Origin: Imbricaverruca yamaguchii
Taxonomy: Eukaryota; Arthropoda; Thecostraca; Neoverrucidae
Assembly (NCBI GenBank): GCA_034440575.1
Contig: JAOTOL010001172.1
Location: forward strand, 186,001-250,000
Direction of reading: 5' to 3'
DNA length: 64,000 nt
Shown here in pieces: positions 1 through 12,700 of the stretch (positions within the stretch are counted from its first letter, which is position 1; each line of letters begins with the position of its first letter). Made by a program: the position numbers and the translations under genes. The notes beneath the pieces are model-generated. The model saw only the letters and a program-made list of their open reading frames with translations, did not search any database and was not told the origin of the DNA.

Positions 1-214
1 TCGCTGCACACTTCCATCCACCGCCCGCTACACACCTCCGTTCACCACCAGCTGCATACCTCCGTTCACCACCAGCTGCATACCTCCGTTCACCCCTCAC
101 TGCATACCTCCGTTCACCCCTCGCTACACACTTCTATCCACCAGCCAATACACACCTGCGTCTACCACCCGCTGCACGCTTTCGTTCAACACCTGCTACA
201 GACCCCGTTCAGAA
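1..214. repeat. 24-bp minisatellite in SARDH intron 12
   Basis: About nine tandem units of ~24 bp with core CTGCATACCTCCGTTCACC run from the window edge to about 214. Units lose similarity toward the right. From 215 to 561 I see no feature. Confidence 0.8.
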
Positions 215-561
215 TTTATATTTTCACCATAAGGCAATTGCCCAGCCAGGGAGGGTGGTAACTGTTATCGGGATGGAGAGCTGGCTACCTCTTCCAGATT
301 CCATTGACTTCCATGTAAAATCTGAGCTTTCCGGAGTGGGGGCACAAACCGGATGGGCACAAGCTAGGACTGAGAAACGGCTGTGCTATTCATGATACAA
401 TTTCCAATATTTAGTCAAACGTAGCTCCACTATGGTAGACACATATCTGCTTCCTCCTTATCTTAGATCAATTCTTGATGACAGGTGTGAGCTGGATCGT
501 GAGCTTTACCTTGATTAGTAGCAACCTATCACCATGCTAGAAAATACCAGTCCAAACCTAC

Positions 562-709
562 CGACAGATCCCTCAGGCTTTTGCAAGTCGTTTGAGAAGA
601 TCCAATCCACGGCGGCCTGGGCATCTGGTCCAGTCACGAAGTACTTAGCGAAGTAGCTCATGTTGAAAACCGCAGCAGCGGAACGACAGGCCAGGCACTC
701 GTGACGAAT
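562..709 (-). CDS. SARDH: SARDH exon 12 (last exon in window)
   Basis: It has 148 bp, with acceptor ttttaag|ATTCGT and donor GTCG|gtaggt. It encodes [20 protein letters not shown], then [20 protein letters not shown] and [10 protein letters not shown], the start of the aminomethyltransferase-like region (human ECLACRGAAAVFDMSYF). The gene continues beyond position 1. Confidence 0.93.
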
Positions 710-3700
710 CTTAAAACAGCCCAGGAGCACGACATCAGGCATCCACAGACAGGACGGGGTGACGAGGCCAAGTATCCACAAACGTAACGGGGTCGCGATA
801 TTAAGCAAATGCATACATAACGGGGTCACGTGATCATCAGTTTGAAAATACGGTGTAGTCGCGGGGTAATGGTGTAAAAATAGGTCAGAACGCCAGATCG
901 TGGATCTGAAGCTACGTTGGGGTGAAAAGATCATGGAGCGAAGGAAAGGGTGGCCTGTAACAGAGCTGCTGAAAATGTACTGTTTGAGCCGTGAAAGGTG
1001 TATACTAGCATAGTACCGTAATGATGGGCCGTAACTGTAATACTGTGACCCCGTAAGCAAGTCAACGGGCAGCTCCTGAGCTGGAGCCGGCCGGTGGCTT
1101 GCCGGCGGCCGTGCCGCGGTGGCGGCCGGACGTGGGGCTAAAGTCCAATGGCCGGCGGTCGCCCACGGGGCGGGGAAAGGACACCTGGCGGTCGTCGAGA
1201 GCCAGGGCGGTGTGTCTTGGTCTCCCGGTCGCGGCCGCGCCCGACGAACCACCCCCGGCTGGTAGAGCTCGCTGGACTGTCGATCGGTGCGGGCCTGTAG
1301 CCCGGTCGGTCGCGTGTTTAAATTAATAACTGTATTTCGGCCTCCAAATTTAGAACTGACATTAATGACTGTCGGCTGTCGGCCTGGAACATTATTGCGA
1401 GTGTCACCATATATTAACTATACTTTCTGCACAATGTATCGTGCAGAGAACATATCATTTTTGCAACCCGAGTGACTCGTGCGCGAGGTCGAGACCCTAG
1501 TCTATCACGAGTCTACAAGAACGACCCTTCACCACATGGCCTCCTCGTGTGCTTCTGTGATGGCTCGTTAACATTGATCAGATAGCATGCATCTAACCAT
1601 CGCAGTAAAAGACAATTGTGTGCCCTCACAGTGTGGGGATCACTTTCGAGGCCTTCAGTCCACATCCCCCACCACTAACCGTTCTGTTAGGCTCGATAGG
1701 ACAATGGGGTGCATAGCATAACCTAGCTCCGTCCATGAGGTTTTGGAGGTTCTGGTAACGTTTTTGTATCTCCGTTATAGTTAGCGGGGGTAAGTAGTCC
1801 AAGAGTAAGATGCTCGTCTCCCAGCCGAAAGGCTATGGGTTCCAGTTCCACCTGTCGCTGCAATTCGTCCGCGACCAATCGACGTGAGATATTGGTGCCG
1901 TTACATGACCAAAATATTCGAAGCTTCGAAAGAAACCACTAACCCACCAACCGTATAGTTGACCTTTCAGGTCAGGTCAAATAGACCAAGGTCCATCGAT
2001 ACGTTCATGCACCAGACATTTTTCAGACTTCTCAGCCGTAGTTTCTAGACCCTGGTCGGCGATCGAGAAACATATCGTTTTGTGGTTCAAAATCTGTGAT
2101 ATGCAAATGAAGAGCTAGCTATCACCATGTCGCCAGCGTTCAACATAAGTTCACTATGAGCAAATTTATGATTAAAAGTTGCAGTTGAAAATTACAAGAA
2201 CACAGTTGTTCAGATAACACGAATGCAAAGCTTCCAATAGCGTATCCTCTATTGGTGGCTTTCCAAGACCAAGAACTGTGGAACTGCTGTATAAATCATT
2301 TTCCAAAAACGTTAAAAACATCACATGTTTTCAACCACAATGCAGATACCCCAGTGCCACCTCGTAAAGTCGAGCCTACAGAACTCACCCTTGTAAGGCT
2401 TGATTGAGCCATTTTGAGGTCGCTGTATTACATATGTTAGCCTCCACAACGCCTGCGATGCGCAATCAAAGCACTAGGAAATATTTCACACTATAGCTTT
2501 GTGACCTGGCCAGATATTAACTTGTGAGTTTCAACAATATTCAGGGCTATAGGTCCTCACCAGATCCATGTCATTATTATGAAAAATATCAATTAGTGTT
2601 AAAAGTGAGCATAATATTTACTAAGAATAAGTCACCGAATGACCTGATAACCTGACTCGAAGTCACCTTGTGCTTTTTACGTTGATGCTTGTTTATACAC
2701 AGGTGTTGAATATTTGGCTCCATCGTTTATGATTATTCCACGACATGTTTTTATTTAGGTCTAAAGACATTATTGAGAGGAAGCCATAAACTAATACTCG
2801 CCTGCCTTACCGTGATCAATCAGAAATCAATTTTTCGCACACGGCCGCTCATCTATGATAGCAAGGCTTTTAATTACGATATCTGAACCTGCTCAGGGGT
2901 TCTCAGAAACCGTTAGGGAAGAGCGGGTGAAAATGTCTGCCACACTGCGAGAAAATACGTCGTGATCGGATACCAATGACAGGAGGTGACTAGTAGTATA
3001 AGGGTAAAGTGCCGATCTGCCAATCGAGAGGTGGTGGGTTTAAATTCCACCTGTCGCTACCCTTCACCCGCGACCAATCGGCGTGGTCGATTAGCGACGC
3101 TATGAAATAATAGATGACGCGTCGTAAACCAGTAGCCACCACTACCAGTCACACAGACTATCCAAAATGAGTGCAAAACATTCTCATTCTCTACAGCATT
3201 AGCCGCACAACGAAGGTTCGTGAGGCATCAATAACGCGATGTTCTCCACCTACTGACGAGCTCACCACGTCATGATGTTCCGGGAAATCGAATGAGTACT
3301 CTTTCCGGAGGTTGACTTCGTAGGCATGGGTGTCGTGCCGTGGCACGCCGTAGGCTCCATACCAGTCGTACGACAGCACGGGGGTCGGAGATTGGTGTTT
3401 GCTGAACCAGCCCGGCCGCTCCCAGCCCTGGCGCTCCTGGTACTGGCATCCGACGTTCAGTAGCTCCTGCGTGCAGGTGGAGACGGTGGAAACACAGCGG
3501 TGTTGGTTGAGCCGGTAACCGGACAAATAAACGTAAAGCAAGTGTATGTATGACAGATGTACGTTCGCAAATTTGCGAACGTACATCTGCATGCGCTTAC
3601 GTACATCTGTATGCGCTTACGTACATTTACATACGTATATTTATGTACGTATGTAAATGTAGGTAGGCGCAGATGTACGTATGTCAATTGTATGTAAGTG

Positions 3701-6700
3701 CAGATGTACGTATGGCTAATGTACGTTAGCGCAAATGTACGTATGGCAAATGTAAGTAAGCGCAAATGTACGTAAACGCAAAAGTACGTAATGTGCAAAC
3801 GTACGTAAGCGCAAATGTACGTAAGCGCAAATGTACGTAAGGGCAAATGTACATACGCGCAAATGTACGTATGCGCGAATGTACGTAAGGGGAAATGTAC
3901 GGATGCGCAAAAGTACGTATGCGAAAATGTATGTACGCGCAAATGTACGTATGCCCAAATGTACCTAAGAGCAAATGTGCGTATGGCATATGCACCTAAC
4001 CAAATGTGCCTAATGGCAGATGCAAGTAAGGCTAAATGTACGTACATTGGCTCATACGTACATTTCCTCTTGCATTCTTTTACGTTTAGGTACTGTTGTG
4101 CTGACGTACATTTGCGCTAACGTACTTTTGTCCTTACGTACATTTGTTCTTACGTACTGTTACGCTTACATACATTTGCGTTTACGTACTTTTGCGCTTA
4201 CGTACATTTGCACATACGTACTTTTGCGCATACGTACATTTGCCATAAGTACATCTGCGCTTGCGTACAATTGCCATACGTACATTTGCGCTTAAGTACA
4301 TTTGCTTAGATACATTTGCTTATGTACATTTGCTTACGTACATTTGCTTACGTACATTTGCTTACGTACATCTGCCATATGTATATTTGTCATTACGTAC
4401 ATTTGTCCTATAATCGATTGAACCACCTGGGCAGCTCTCACCCCTGGCGCTCCTGATACTGGCATCGCCCGTTCAGCAGTTCCTGTGTGCAGGTTAGTAC
4501 TGGATGACGGATTGCGTTGTTAAATTATCTCACGCCACATAAAATATAAAACGTGTTGGCGCTACCCAACCTGTTTAGACTGACCATATGTGATTCTGCA
4601 TGGAAACCTAAATAGGAATCGAACCATTTTTTTAGTTTGTTTGTTTACTGGTTGGTTCACGACACACTTTATGCACATTCACGGCTAATGGCGCCGCCCA
4701 CACTGTTTCGCCGGTGGGCCGCGGGATTGGGAAATGTCCTGAGTGGCGCTAGAGTCGAACCCGGGACCTTTGGTACCCATAGCCCGACACCTTAACCACT
4801 CGGCCATCCCCGCCCCACCGTTTTTTTAGTCTTTATGTGGCTATTCGTGGTGCCTGCCTAAAGAAATGCACATTTAATTAATAACGGACCACTCTGAGGT
4901 ACATGATCGAAGGAATGTGGCAGCGTTACGCGTGCGAACAGCTTCTGTTATATAATCTAACACGGAAATGCACAAATTTGCATATTCCAGTAAAGTATGT
5001 GCGGCCTTGCCACACTTCAGTCAGGTTGAACCGCCTGGTGGTACATTTAGCGCAGACATGATGCATCGAAAGCGTTCCGCCCAACGCGGAAAATCGCGCG
5101 ACGGACGAGTTCAGCGGGATGCAGAGATCGAAGCCAGGATGGATGTGTCCATTTGTTCCCGACCTGCGGCCACCCTGTTATATGTGATCGATAACCCCAG
5201 GGCGTATGGTGTATGACTCCAGCCCTGCCTCCGGAACCTTGTAGAGTGGGCCCCATGGTGTTCTGACTGGGCTCTGGCGTGCTCAGAGGTGTAGTAGCGG
5301 CCTTTTACCCAACAAGAAGTATTTGAAGATTCTGCGCTAAACCGAACTGGGTGCTAAGTTCGCATCATGCTTACTTCAGTTCCCCAAATCACTAGAACCT
5401 CGTTTTGGAATACACAAAGTTAGTTGACTGAAAACAATCAAATCAATGAAAATATTCAGGAAAAGCACAGCGGCATCGTCCTAAATCGACGAACCTGGTC
5501 TAGTTAATCACGCATGGCTGAGGGTAATGGTCGGCCGATTAGGCGTTGGCTGTTGGGCGTGGATCCAACAGCCAACGCCCTACGCTGATAATAGCTGCCT
5601 CGCTACAGGTATTATCAGCTTACTTTTAGCACCACGGAACACAGCCACCGGAAAATCACGCATGAACATAATTGCCGAGGAGCATCGAAGGAAGCTGACA
5701 GGGTAGCGTGAAATGTCAATATCTGTTAGTTCCATGAAGTAACACAGTGGCTTCTTTGAGGCGTAGACTGCTAGAGCCTGTTTTCCATTGACGATTCATG
5801 CAATCGAATGGTTCTAGTTTTCAAGGATAGACAGCCACGTGTGAAGCAAAAACAAATCGTTCAATGCACGACCGGCTAAGAGGAGTTGCTCACTCTGAAG
5901 CTAACAATTATCACTTGGAAAGATAAAATAAGCCCAGATTTCGCCCTCAGTTTCCAGCACTGGATAACGGTGTTCGTACGTGCCTACGGTTTGTTTTAAC
6001 AGGACGTACACTCACGCACGCAAACGCACCCATACGTCAACATACACTGTATATGTGCGTTTTTGTATGTATGTGTGTACATGCACGTGCTCGTGCTCGT
6101 AACCACAACCACCACTCACCCACCCACCCACCCACATCTACACCCACACCCACACCCACACTGCTAAATTCTGGACGCGAATCCGGGACGGTAGTATTTG
6201 CTTTACCCTAAACAAGTTAGCCGGCAGCCGATAGACGAAGACAGTGCACAATTCCGACAGGCAAACCTTGGAGGGCGGGGCTTAGGTGATTGTCACTGGT
6301 CTTCAAGGTCAACTGTTGTCCAATCACAAACTAAAGTGGTCCGCGGATGGTGCCAGTAGGCCGCCAGGTTTGTCATATTCTTTCATATGATGATAAAGCA
6401 TGCCCGATGTACACTATAAGAATATTGACATTCTAACACATGATGTCCCCAAGGAAAATACCTGCTATATCTGATTCTTTGGCTTTTATGGTGCGTCAAC
6501 CTAATTGAGTCGTATTGCACCGATAACAAGTTACTAAACACGATTTGCATTTGCTAAATATACTCTGACGGCATACCTCATAAAGCTCATCCTTGCGCAT
6601 GTTGCGACCAGCCAGCGGCTCATCGTGAGGAAACACCATAGAGTAGTTCTTGGCATACGCCTCGTGACTTCTCTCCTTGATCCATTCCTTGTTTGCAGTG

Positions 6701-9700
6701 AGCTCCGGATTGAACCGTCTGTAGAATGAGGAAGGTCAGCTAGACTGGGACGTTACCGAAGGCTCGGGATGGACGTGGATAGCTAGTCGAGCAGAACACA
6801 GCAACAAAATGCTGGCATCAATAAATTGGCGTGGCATTTCATAGGCATCGAATGCAATCAACACAGATATAGCCACAGCGACAACAACGTGGCAACCAGC
6901 TTGAGGAAAGCACGCCCAGCCAATACAGTACGTGATAATTTCTTGCGCATTTTGTATGCCAATGCCACTAACAATAAAAACGTCGTAATATGAGCCGTTA
7001 GTACGGTATATGCAGCGTGCACGGTACATGCGTGCACTCACTGGGTGCCAATTTGTCTGCGCGTTCTATGTGTTTACTTCCGTTTGTTTGCGAAGCGCTT
7101 ACTGGGGCTGGGTTTCTCAATAGCTTCATCTGCGTGGCTTATTTGGTATATACTATGTTACTGCCGTTGAATGGTAGCAAGTTGGGTGTACAATGCTCCT
7201 TGATTTTGATCAGTCATCGCGCTCTCTCCTTTAACCACACTACAGTCTGGTTTGCTTAGACCCTAATATGTGGGAATGGCAGCGGGTTCCACCCCCCTCC
7301 CCCCTGCGATCTCGGAATGCGTTGGCTGATTTGAAAACAGAACATCTCAAGCGAATTCTTCTGAACGCATCTACCACATTTGAACACCAAAATATCAGAA
7401 AAAAACATTATCAGTGACGAGGTTAAGTCGCCAAATAAAAATGGATGGAGTCGATCGAAACCATTTGTCACGGTGTCTGTACCTTCCATCCGTAAGGTTG
7501 GCACAAGTGGCATAAACCATTCATAATTATCCAAAGTTCTACTTAATGTCATATATCTACACACAAAATAATGAATGGTGAAGCCAGGAGCATATGGACG
7601 GATAAATATAATTTTTACGTTGCGGCTGGTCCTGAGCAGTCAGTGCCGCACATGCCTATTATTTTGTCATGTTTACGTACGATCAATTCTTACTGTAAGG
7701 TTTTTAATCGGAGGCATAAAACAATATTTCCGGATTCCAAAGCCTCCGGCGAAGACCAGATGCACCCCGGTAACGATATGCTTGACTTGATCTGACAGAC
7801 CAGCTCAAGAGGATGAGGAAAAAGCTCCCATTTTCATACAGCATGCCTTTTACCGTATTTTTCACTTTATCTAGGAACTGTCAGTTGGGCGTCAAAATCG
7901 ACTGAATAGCTCGCACGACAAGCAAGCGCGTCTTGTTTTCGACTGACCTGATGTCAAAGCTGTACATGTCGAGGGAAGGCCTGCCATTGATGATCCACTC
8001 CGCCATCTGCCAGCCGGCTCCGCCGCCCAACATCATTCCACTCGAGTTGAAGCCACAGTTGTGGTAGAAGCCGCGCAGTCGCGGGTCCTCCCCTGTTGAT
8101 GGCAAAAACAAACAACCAGCTCACTTAGATCAACAGTCAGTTAGATTAAGGTTATAATGGCTGTTGCCACCACGCCAACGTTTTCCCACGTCTTGCGAAT
8201 TCGGCGCATTTTCCATACTATGGTTCGTGCCATTCTATGGTTTCTGCTACGCTTGCTAAGTTTTGCTTATTGCTGCCATATAATAATGTTGTGGCATATT
8301 TGATGTCTTGGAATGCTTGGTATGGGAAATGGGACATCGACGAATTCAATTCCACGATTCGTTCTCTTCTTCTCCCAGTGCGATTTCTCGAGGCCCCGGC
8401 GCGATCTTTCTGGCTCAGGCGTCAGTTTTTGAGGCCACGACACGAGCTAATAGGAGAAGCAGTTGTCTGTGGCCGACGCGATCTTGCGAAACATACTTCG
8501 GTATTTTTCCAAGCCGGGTCTTTTTTACGGCATCTGGAATCATATCTAGGCCCGAGGTAGATTTTGTGGCCCCAGCGCAATATAATTGGGCCTCAATACG
8601 ACATTTGAGGCACGGCATGATTTTTGGAGCACCGCATGTATTTTTTCGGGGCCCTACATGATATTCGTAAGAAAGTGAAGCGATGTTTAGTTTTTTTTCG
8701 GAGCGATTGCTCTGGCGGGATTGAGAGGGGATTTCTGCTTAATTTTGGGTTGGACCCCAGTTCGATTATGGGAAATCCCGGTGTGACTTTTCTGCTCCAA
8801 CCAGCAGGTTTCCGGCCCCTCGCTGAACTCAGTTTAGGCCTCGATGCGAATTTGGTTGTACCCCGAAGGAAATTATAGGGTCCCAACGCGAATTGTTGGA
8901 GCACCGGCTCAATTATGCAACATGATACATGAGTTTCTTTTGGTAATACAAAATTATATAGTTTTGGATAAACATTATATATTCACACTCAGCACATGAT
9001 CAGCTTTCGCATTCGCACGTCTCGTCTTTTTAGCCTCCCGAGCCATTTCAACGAATCGCGCAACGTTGTCATGGATTGCTGACATACTGCAGCAGAATCA
9101 GACCTTCAGATTATCAGATGGCCTTGCCCGCAGGCCATCATACTCCTCACTAGAGACAGTGGGCAGCAAAGCGTGAATAGTTAGGCAACATTTAGACTGT
9201 CGAGGATAGACGAAGCCATTCAAACGCTGGCTGGCGGTTTTGTTCAGACTTCACAGATTCCTGGGAGCAGGGATACAACCATCACCACTTACCTCACCCT
9301 TCCTCTGTTCACCTCCTACTTATCTTATTCTGTGTAATGCTTAGACACTGATGAACAGTGGGCGACAGCTTGCTGGTAACGACCAATCAGCGGTAGACGG
9401 TGGTGAAGGACAGCTGGTCACCAGTTCGTTTTCCGAACGATTTGGTTGTGATTGGGTGTGTCGGCTGACTATCAGTTGCCTCGCCCATGATCGGGTTCTG
9501 ATCGGGTGTGACGGCTGACCATCCGTTCGTCCCACCAATGATGGGGTTTTTGTCGGGTGTGACGGCTGACTATCCGTTCGTCTCACCCATGATCGTGCTG
9601 TGATCGGGTGTGACGGCTGACCATCCGTTCGTCTCACCCATGATCGGGTTGTGGTCGGGTGTGACGGCTGACCATCCGTTCGTCTCACCCATGATCGGGT

Positions 9701-12700
9701 TGTGGTCGGGTGTGACGGCTGACCATCCGTTCGTCTCACCCATGATCGGGTTGTGGTCGGGTGTGACGGCTGACCATCCGTTCGTCTCACCCATGATCGG
9801 GTTGTGGTCGGGTGTGAACGACTCCGGCCCGCACACCGTCGATTTGATGCCAACCCTCTCCAGCGCCGGCAGACGGTTGATTGCGCCTTCGATATGGCAC
9901 GCGAATACGTCCCAATCCAGCTCGAACAGACCGAACGGGAAGTTCTCCTGCACCTGCATCGCACACAATATGCTCCTCAAGGTGCTTGGTCGGTCCATGG
10001 GTCAGTCAGGTTGTCCTTGATCGGCTAGTATATCAAGAACTGATAAGAAGTGATACAACTCCAAGATGTGAAGCGATGACTTTTCATTTGAAGACAATCT
10101 TATGCTTAAATTAACAAGGAGATCGCTGCAATGCCAAATGGTTACTTCCAGTCACATGCTATCCTTCATGTGGAACTTGAACAAGGATTGCGGGCGAAGC
10201 AACTCACTAGGGCCTTTCTTAGATATATCTGTCACGAAACAGAATAGCTCATCTACTTGGATCATTGAATTTAGGTCTCTTTTCTTAATCTTAGATGATT
10301 GATTGTCAAATGAAAGTGTCGTGTCTGCGGTCTTTTTTTAAGCAGGGCACGCCACTCTTTTAAACATCGAAGCGCATCTGTGTGATTTACCAATCATAAC
10401 CTCGGGTACATGGGACTCATTTCAGAAACATAGTCTCAATGGGTTATATTTTTGGTACCCACGTTTACCTCACGCTCTTCACATTGTCTTTACCAGAGTG
10501 ACCATTGACTGCGATCGTGATCGAGGCCATAACCGAAAGCTCGGACCAATTTTAGGTTAGAAAATGTAATCCGTAAGTTCTTGAGACCGTTTTTATGAGT
10601 ACTGTGCACCTTATTTACACCGGTGTTCTTCAAACCCGAGTCTCTGGTGCTAGAAGTACTTTTATCGAAATTCGGTTGATCCTATTAGCCTGCTGTGATA
10701 GCTGCTATGACTGTGGTCTCTTGCTCGGGCAGTATTCTTGTACACATTGGTATGGTGCAGCACCATGGAACTGCGGCAGCCTGACCAAGAAGCAAGGGAC
10801 AAATTTTACCTCGGTCAACAAGTGTGGAATGTGCCATGTCGGCAAGAACGAGTTGCTCGTATCTTGATCGGAGACAACGAGCTATGCTGCGTGTGATATT
10901 TGGCTACTTGTGCCTACCCTGTGGCAAATAGGGTGTGTTTTTGTCCAGGAAGGCAAACTATTGTTCTCACCTTATCGAGGAACAACGGGTTGTGCTCATA
11001 GCCACCAACGCTGAGTGCGTCGCCCTGCAGCTTGAGGTAGATAGAGGAGTCGTGGTCGCGCACGTTCGGTGTCATCTCGATCCCTTCGATCTTCTGCGTC
11101 ACCACGTAGGCGTGCTTCATGGCCAGCAGGGGAATGGTGAGCCCGGCCATCTCACAGATGTAGTTCGCCCATGTACCTGAGCAGAATCGCACACACATAC
11201 ACACGCAGACAATTGCAGTACGATTGACACATTCAGCTGCATCTGCACGTGGGTAATGATGAAGCCGGCCATCACAGACGTAGTTCGGCCACGAACCCGA
11301 GACCGGCCACCTCAGAGGGCCTTGCTTCACGAGTAGCTCGCCCAGGCATTTGAGCTTAACCTCAAACAGTGGTGGCGACTGACAAATTTCGCGGTCTCTG
11401 CACCAGAATATATGCTAAAGTTCTTCTTGGATCAAGAATAATGTCTGTCTGGATAAGCAGATCCACTGCAGACATTTCGGACAATTGCAGACGTTCAGAC
11501 GCTCCCCACTCCGGTCGAGTCGCCACATGGCGCCGCCAGACACCATGAAGCGACAGATCAGACAACGACTGGCATACGCGCGTGAGGCACCCTGTAATGA
11601 CGTCATGGGCGTTAAATGATCACGTTTTGGTCGAAGCGCTCTTAAACTTAAATAACTAACTAACTAACTGTAATGACGTCCTGAGCAAATCCAATCACAC
11701 CTGCATTGAGCCTCGGCCGTACGGGCTACGACGGTATCGGCTGAGGCGGTGTTAACTACGACGGCATGAGCTAGGACGGTACGGGCTACGACGGCATCGG
11801 CTGAGGCGGTGTTAGCTACGACGGCATGAGCTAGGACGGTATCGGCTGAGGCGGTGTTAGCTACGACGGCATGAGCTAGGACGGTATGGGCTACGCGGTA
11901 AACAACACGTCACTGGACAAGTCAACTGAGTACAGCGTATACCCGCAAACTCAGTTTCTGACTGCGCACCCAAGTATCTTGTCATTATGTGTTTGGTGAT
12001 GTCTATTCAATTGACGTGAGATCTTGCCATGCAGGTAGCCTATTTAGTGCGCAGCCAAGGAAGGCAATGCACCTATCCCCTATAAATTGTAGGTGCTTTC
12101 GCACTATGCTGGATGAGCTCTGCAGTATTATTATTAGGAGCATCACTACAGTTTGCAGAGTGGCACCCCAGTTGTTCTGGGGACACTGATGACGTCTGCA
12201 GAAAGAGGCACCCAAACTGTTATACGAGTACACCTACAGTCTGCATAGGGGCATTGCAGCAGTTGTAGCAGCACCTCTGCAGTCCGCATACCAGCCGTTA
12301 TATGGGCACTTCTGCAGTCTGGACACAATGGTATCCCAGTCGTTCAGTGGCACCCCTGCAGCCGGTAGAGGAGCACACCCAGCAGTTGTAGGATCATCTA
12401 TGTGGTCTGCAGAGAAGCACTACAACGTTTGTAGGATTTTTCCCTTAAAAAATGTGCTCTGTAGAAGTGTTATCTCCCTTTTGGTATGCGACAGCTGGAG
12501 GGAAAAAGAAGGCTACCGGGATACTCCGCCGGGTGTACTCCGCCGGGGGTACTCCGCCGGTGGCGTCTGCAAAAAAAAACAATTCTAACTGCGCCACTAT
12601 TGTTATCTTGCGGATTAATCAGAGAGGAGTATCGTTGATGCAATTACAGCACATATGTCGTCTCGTGTCATACACTATGACCCGTACGGCAAGCATTCAT

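Larger units (their letters stand above)
710..3265 (-). other. SARDH intron 11, with a CpG-rich block
   Basis: There is no exon here. Bases 1081-1310 form a strongly CpG-rich, GC-rich block (repeated CCGGCGG and GCGGCCG words) of unknown role. Two SINE copies lie at 1796-1905 and 2980-3125. The remainder shows no recognisable coding sequence. Confidence 0.5.

Noticed and set aside
3457..4295. Tyr/Cys-rich frames with repeats such as [15 protein letters not shown]
   Set aside because: They are translations of the foldback element; the same composition appears at 24650-25371 and 63211-63686.
9610..10020. Plus-strand repeat frame ([17 protein letters not shown] units)
   Set aside because: It is the antisense shadow of the exon 8 minisatellite.
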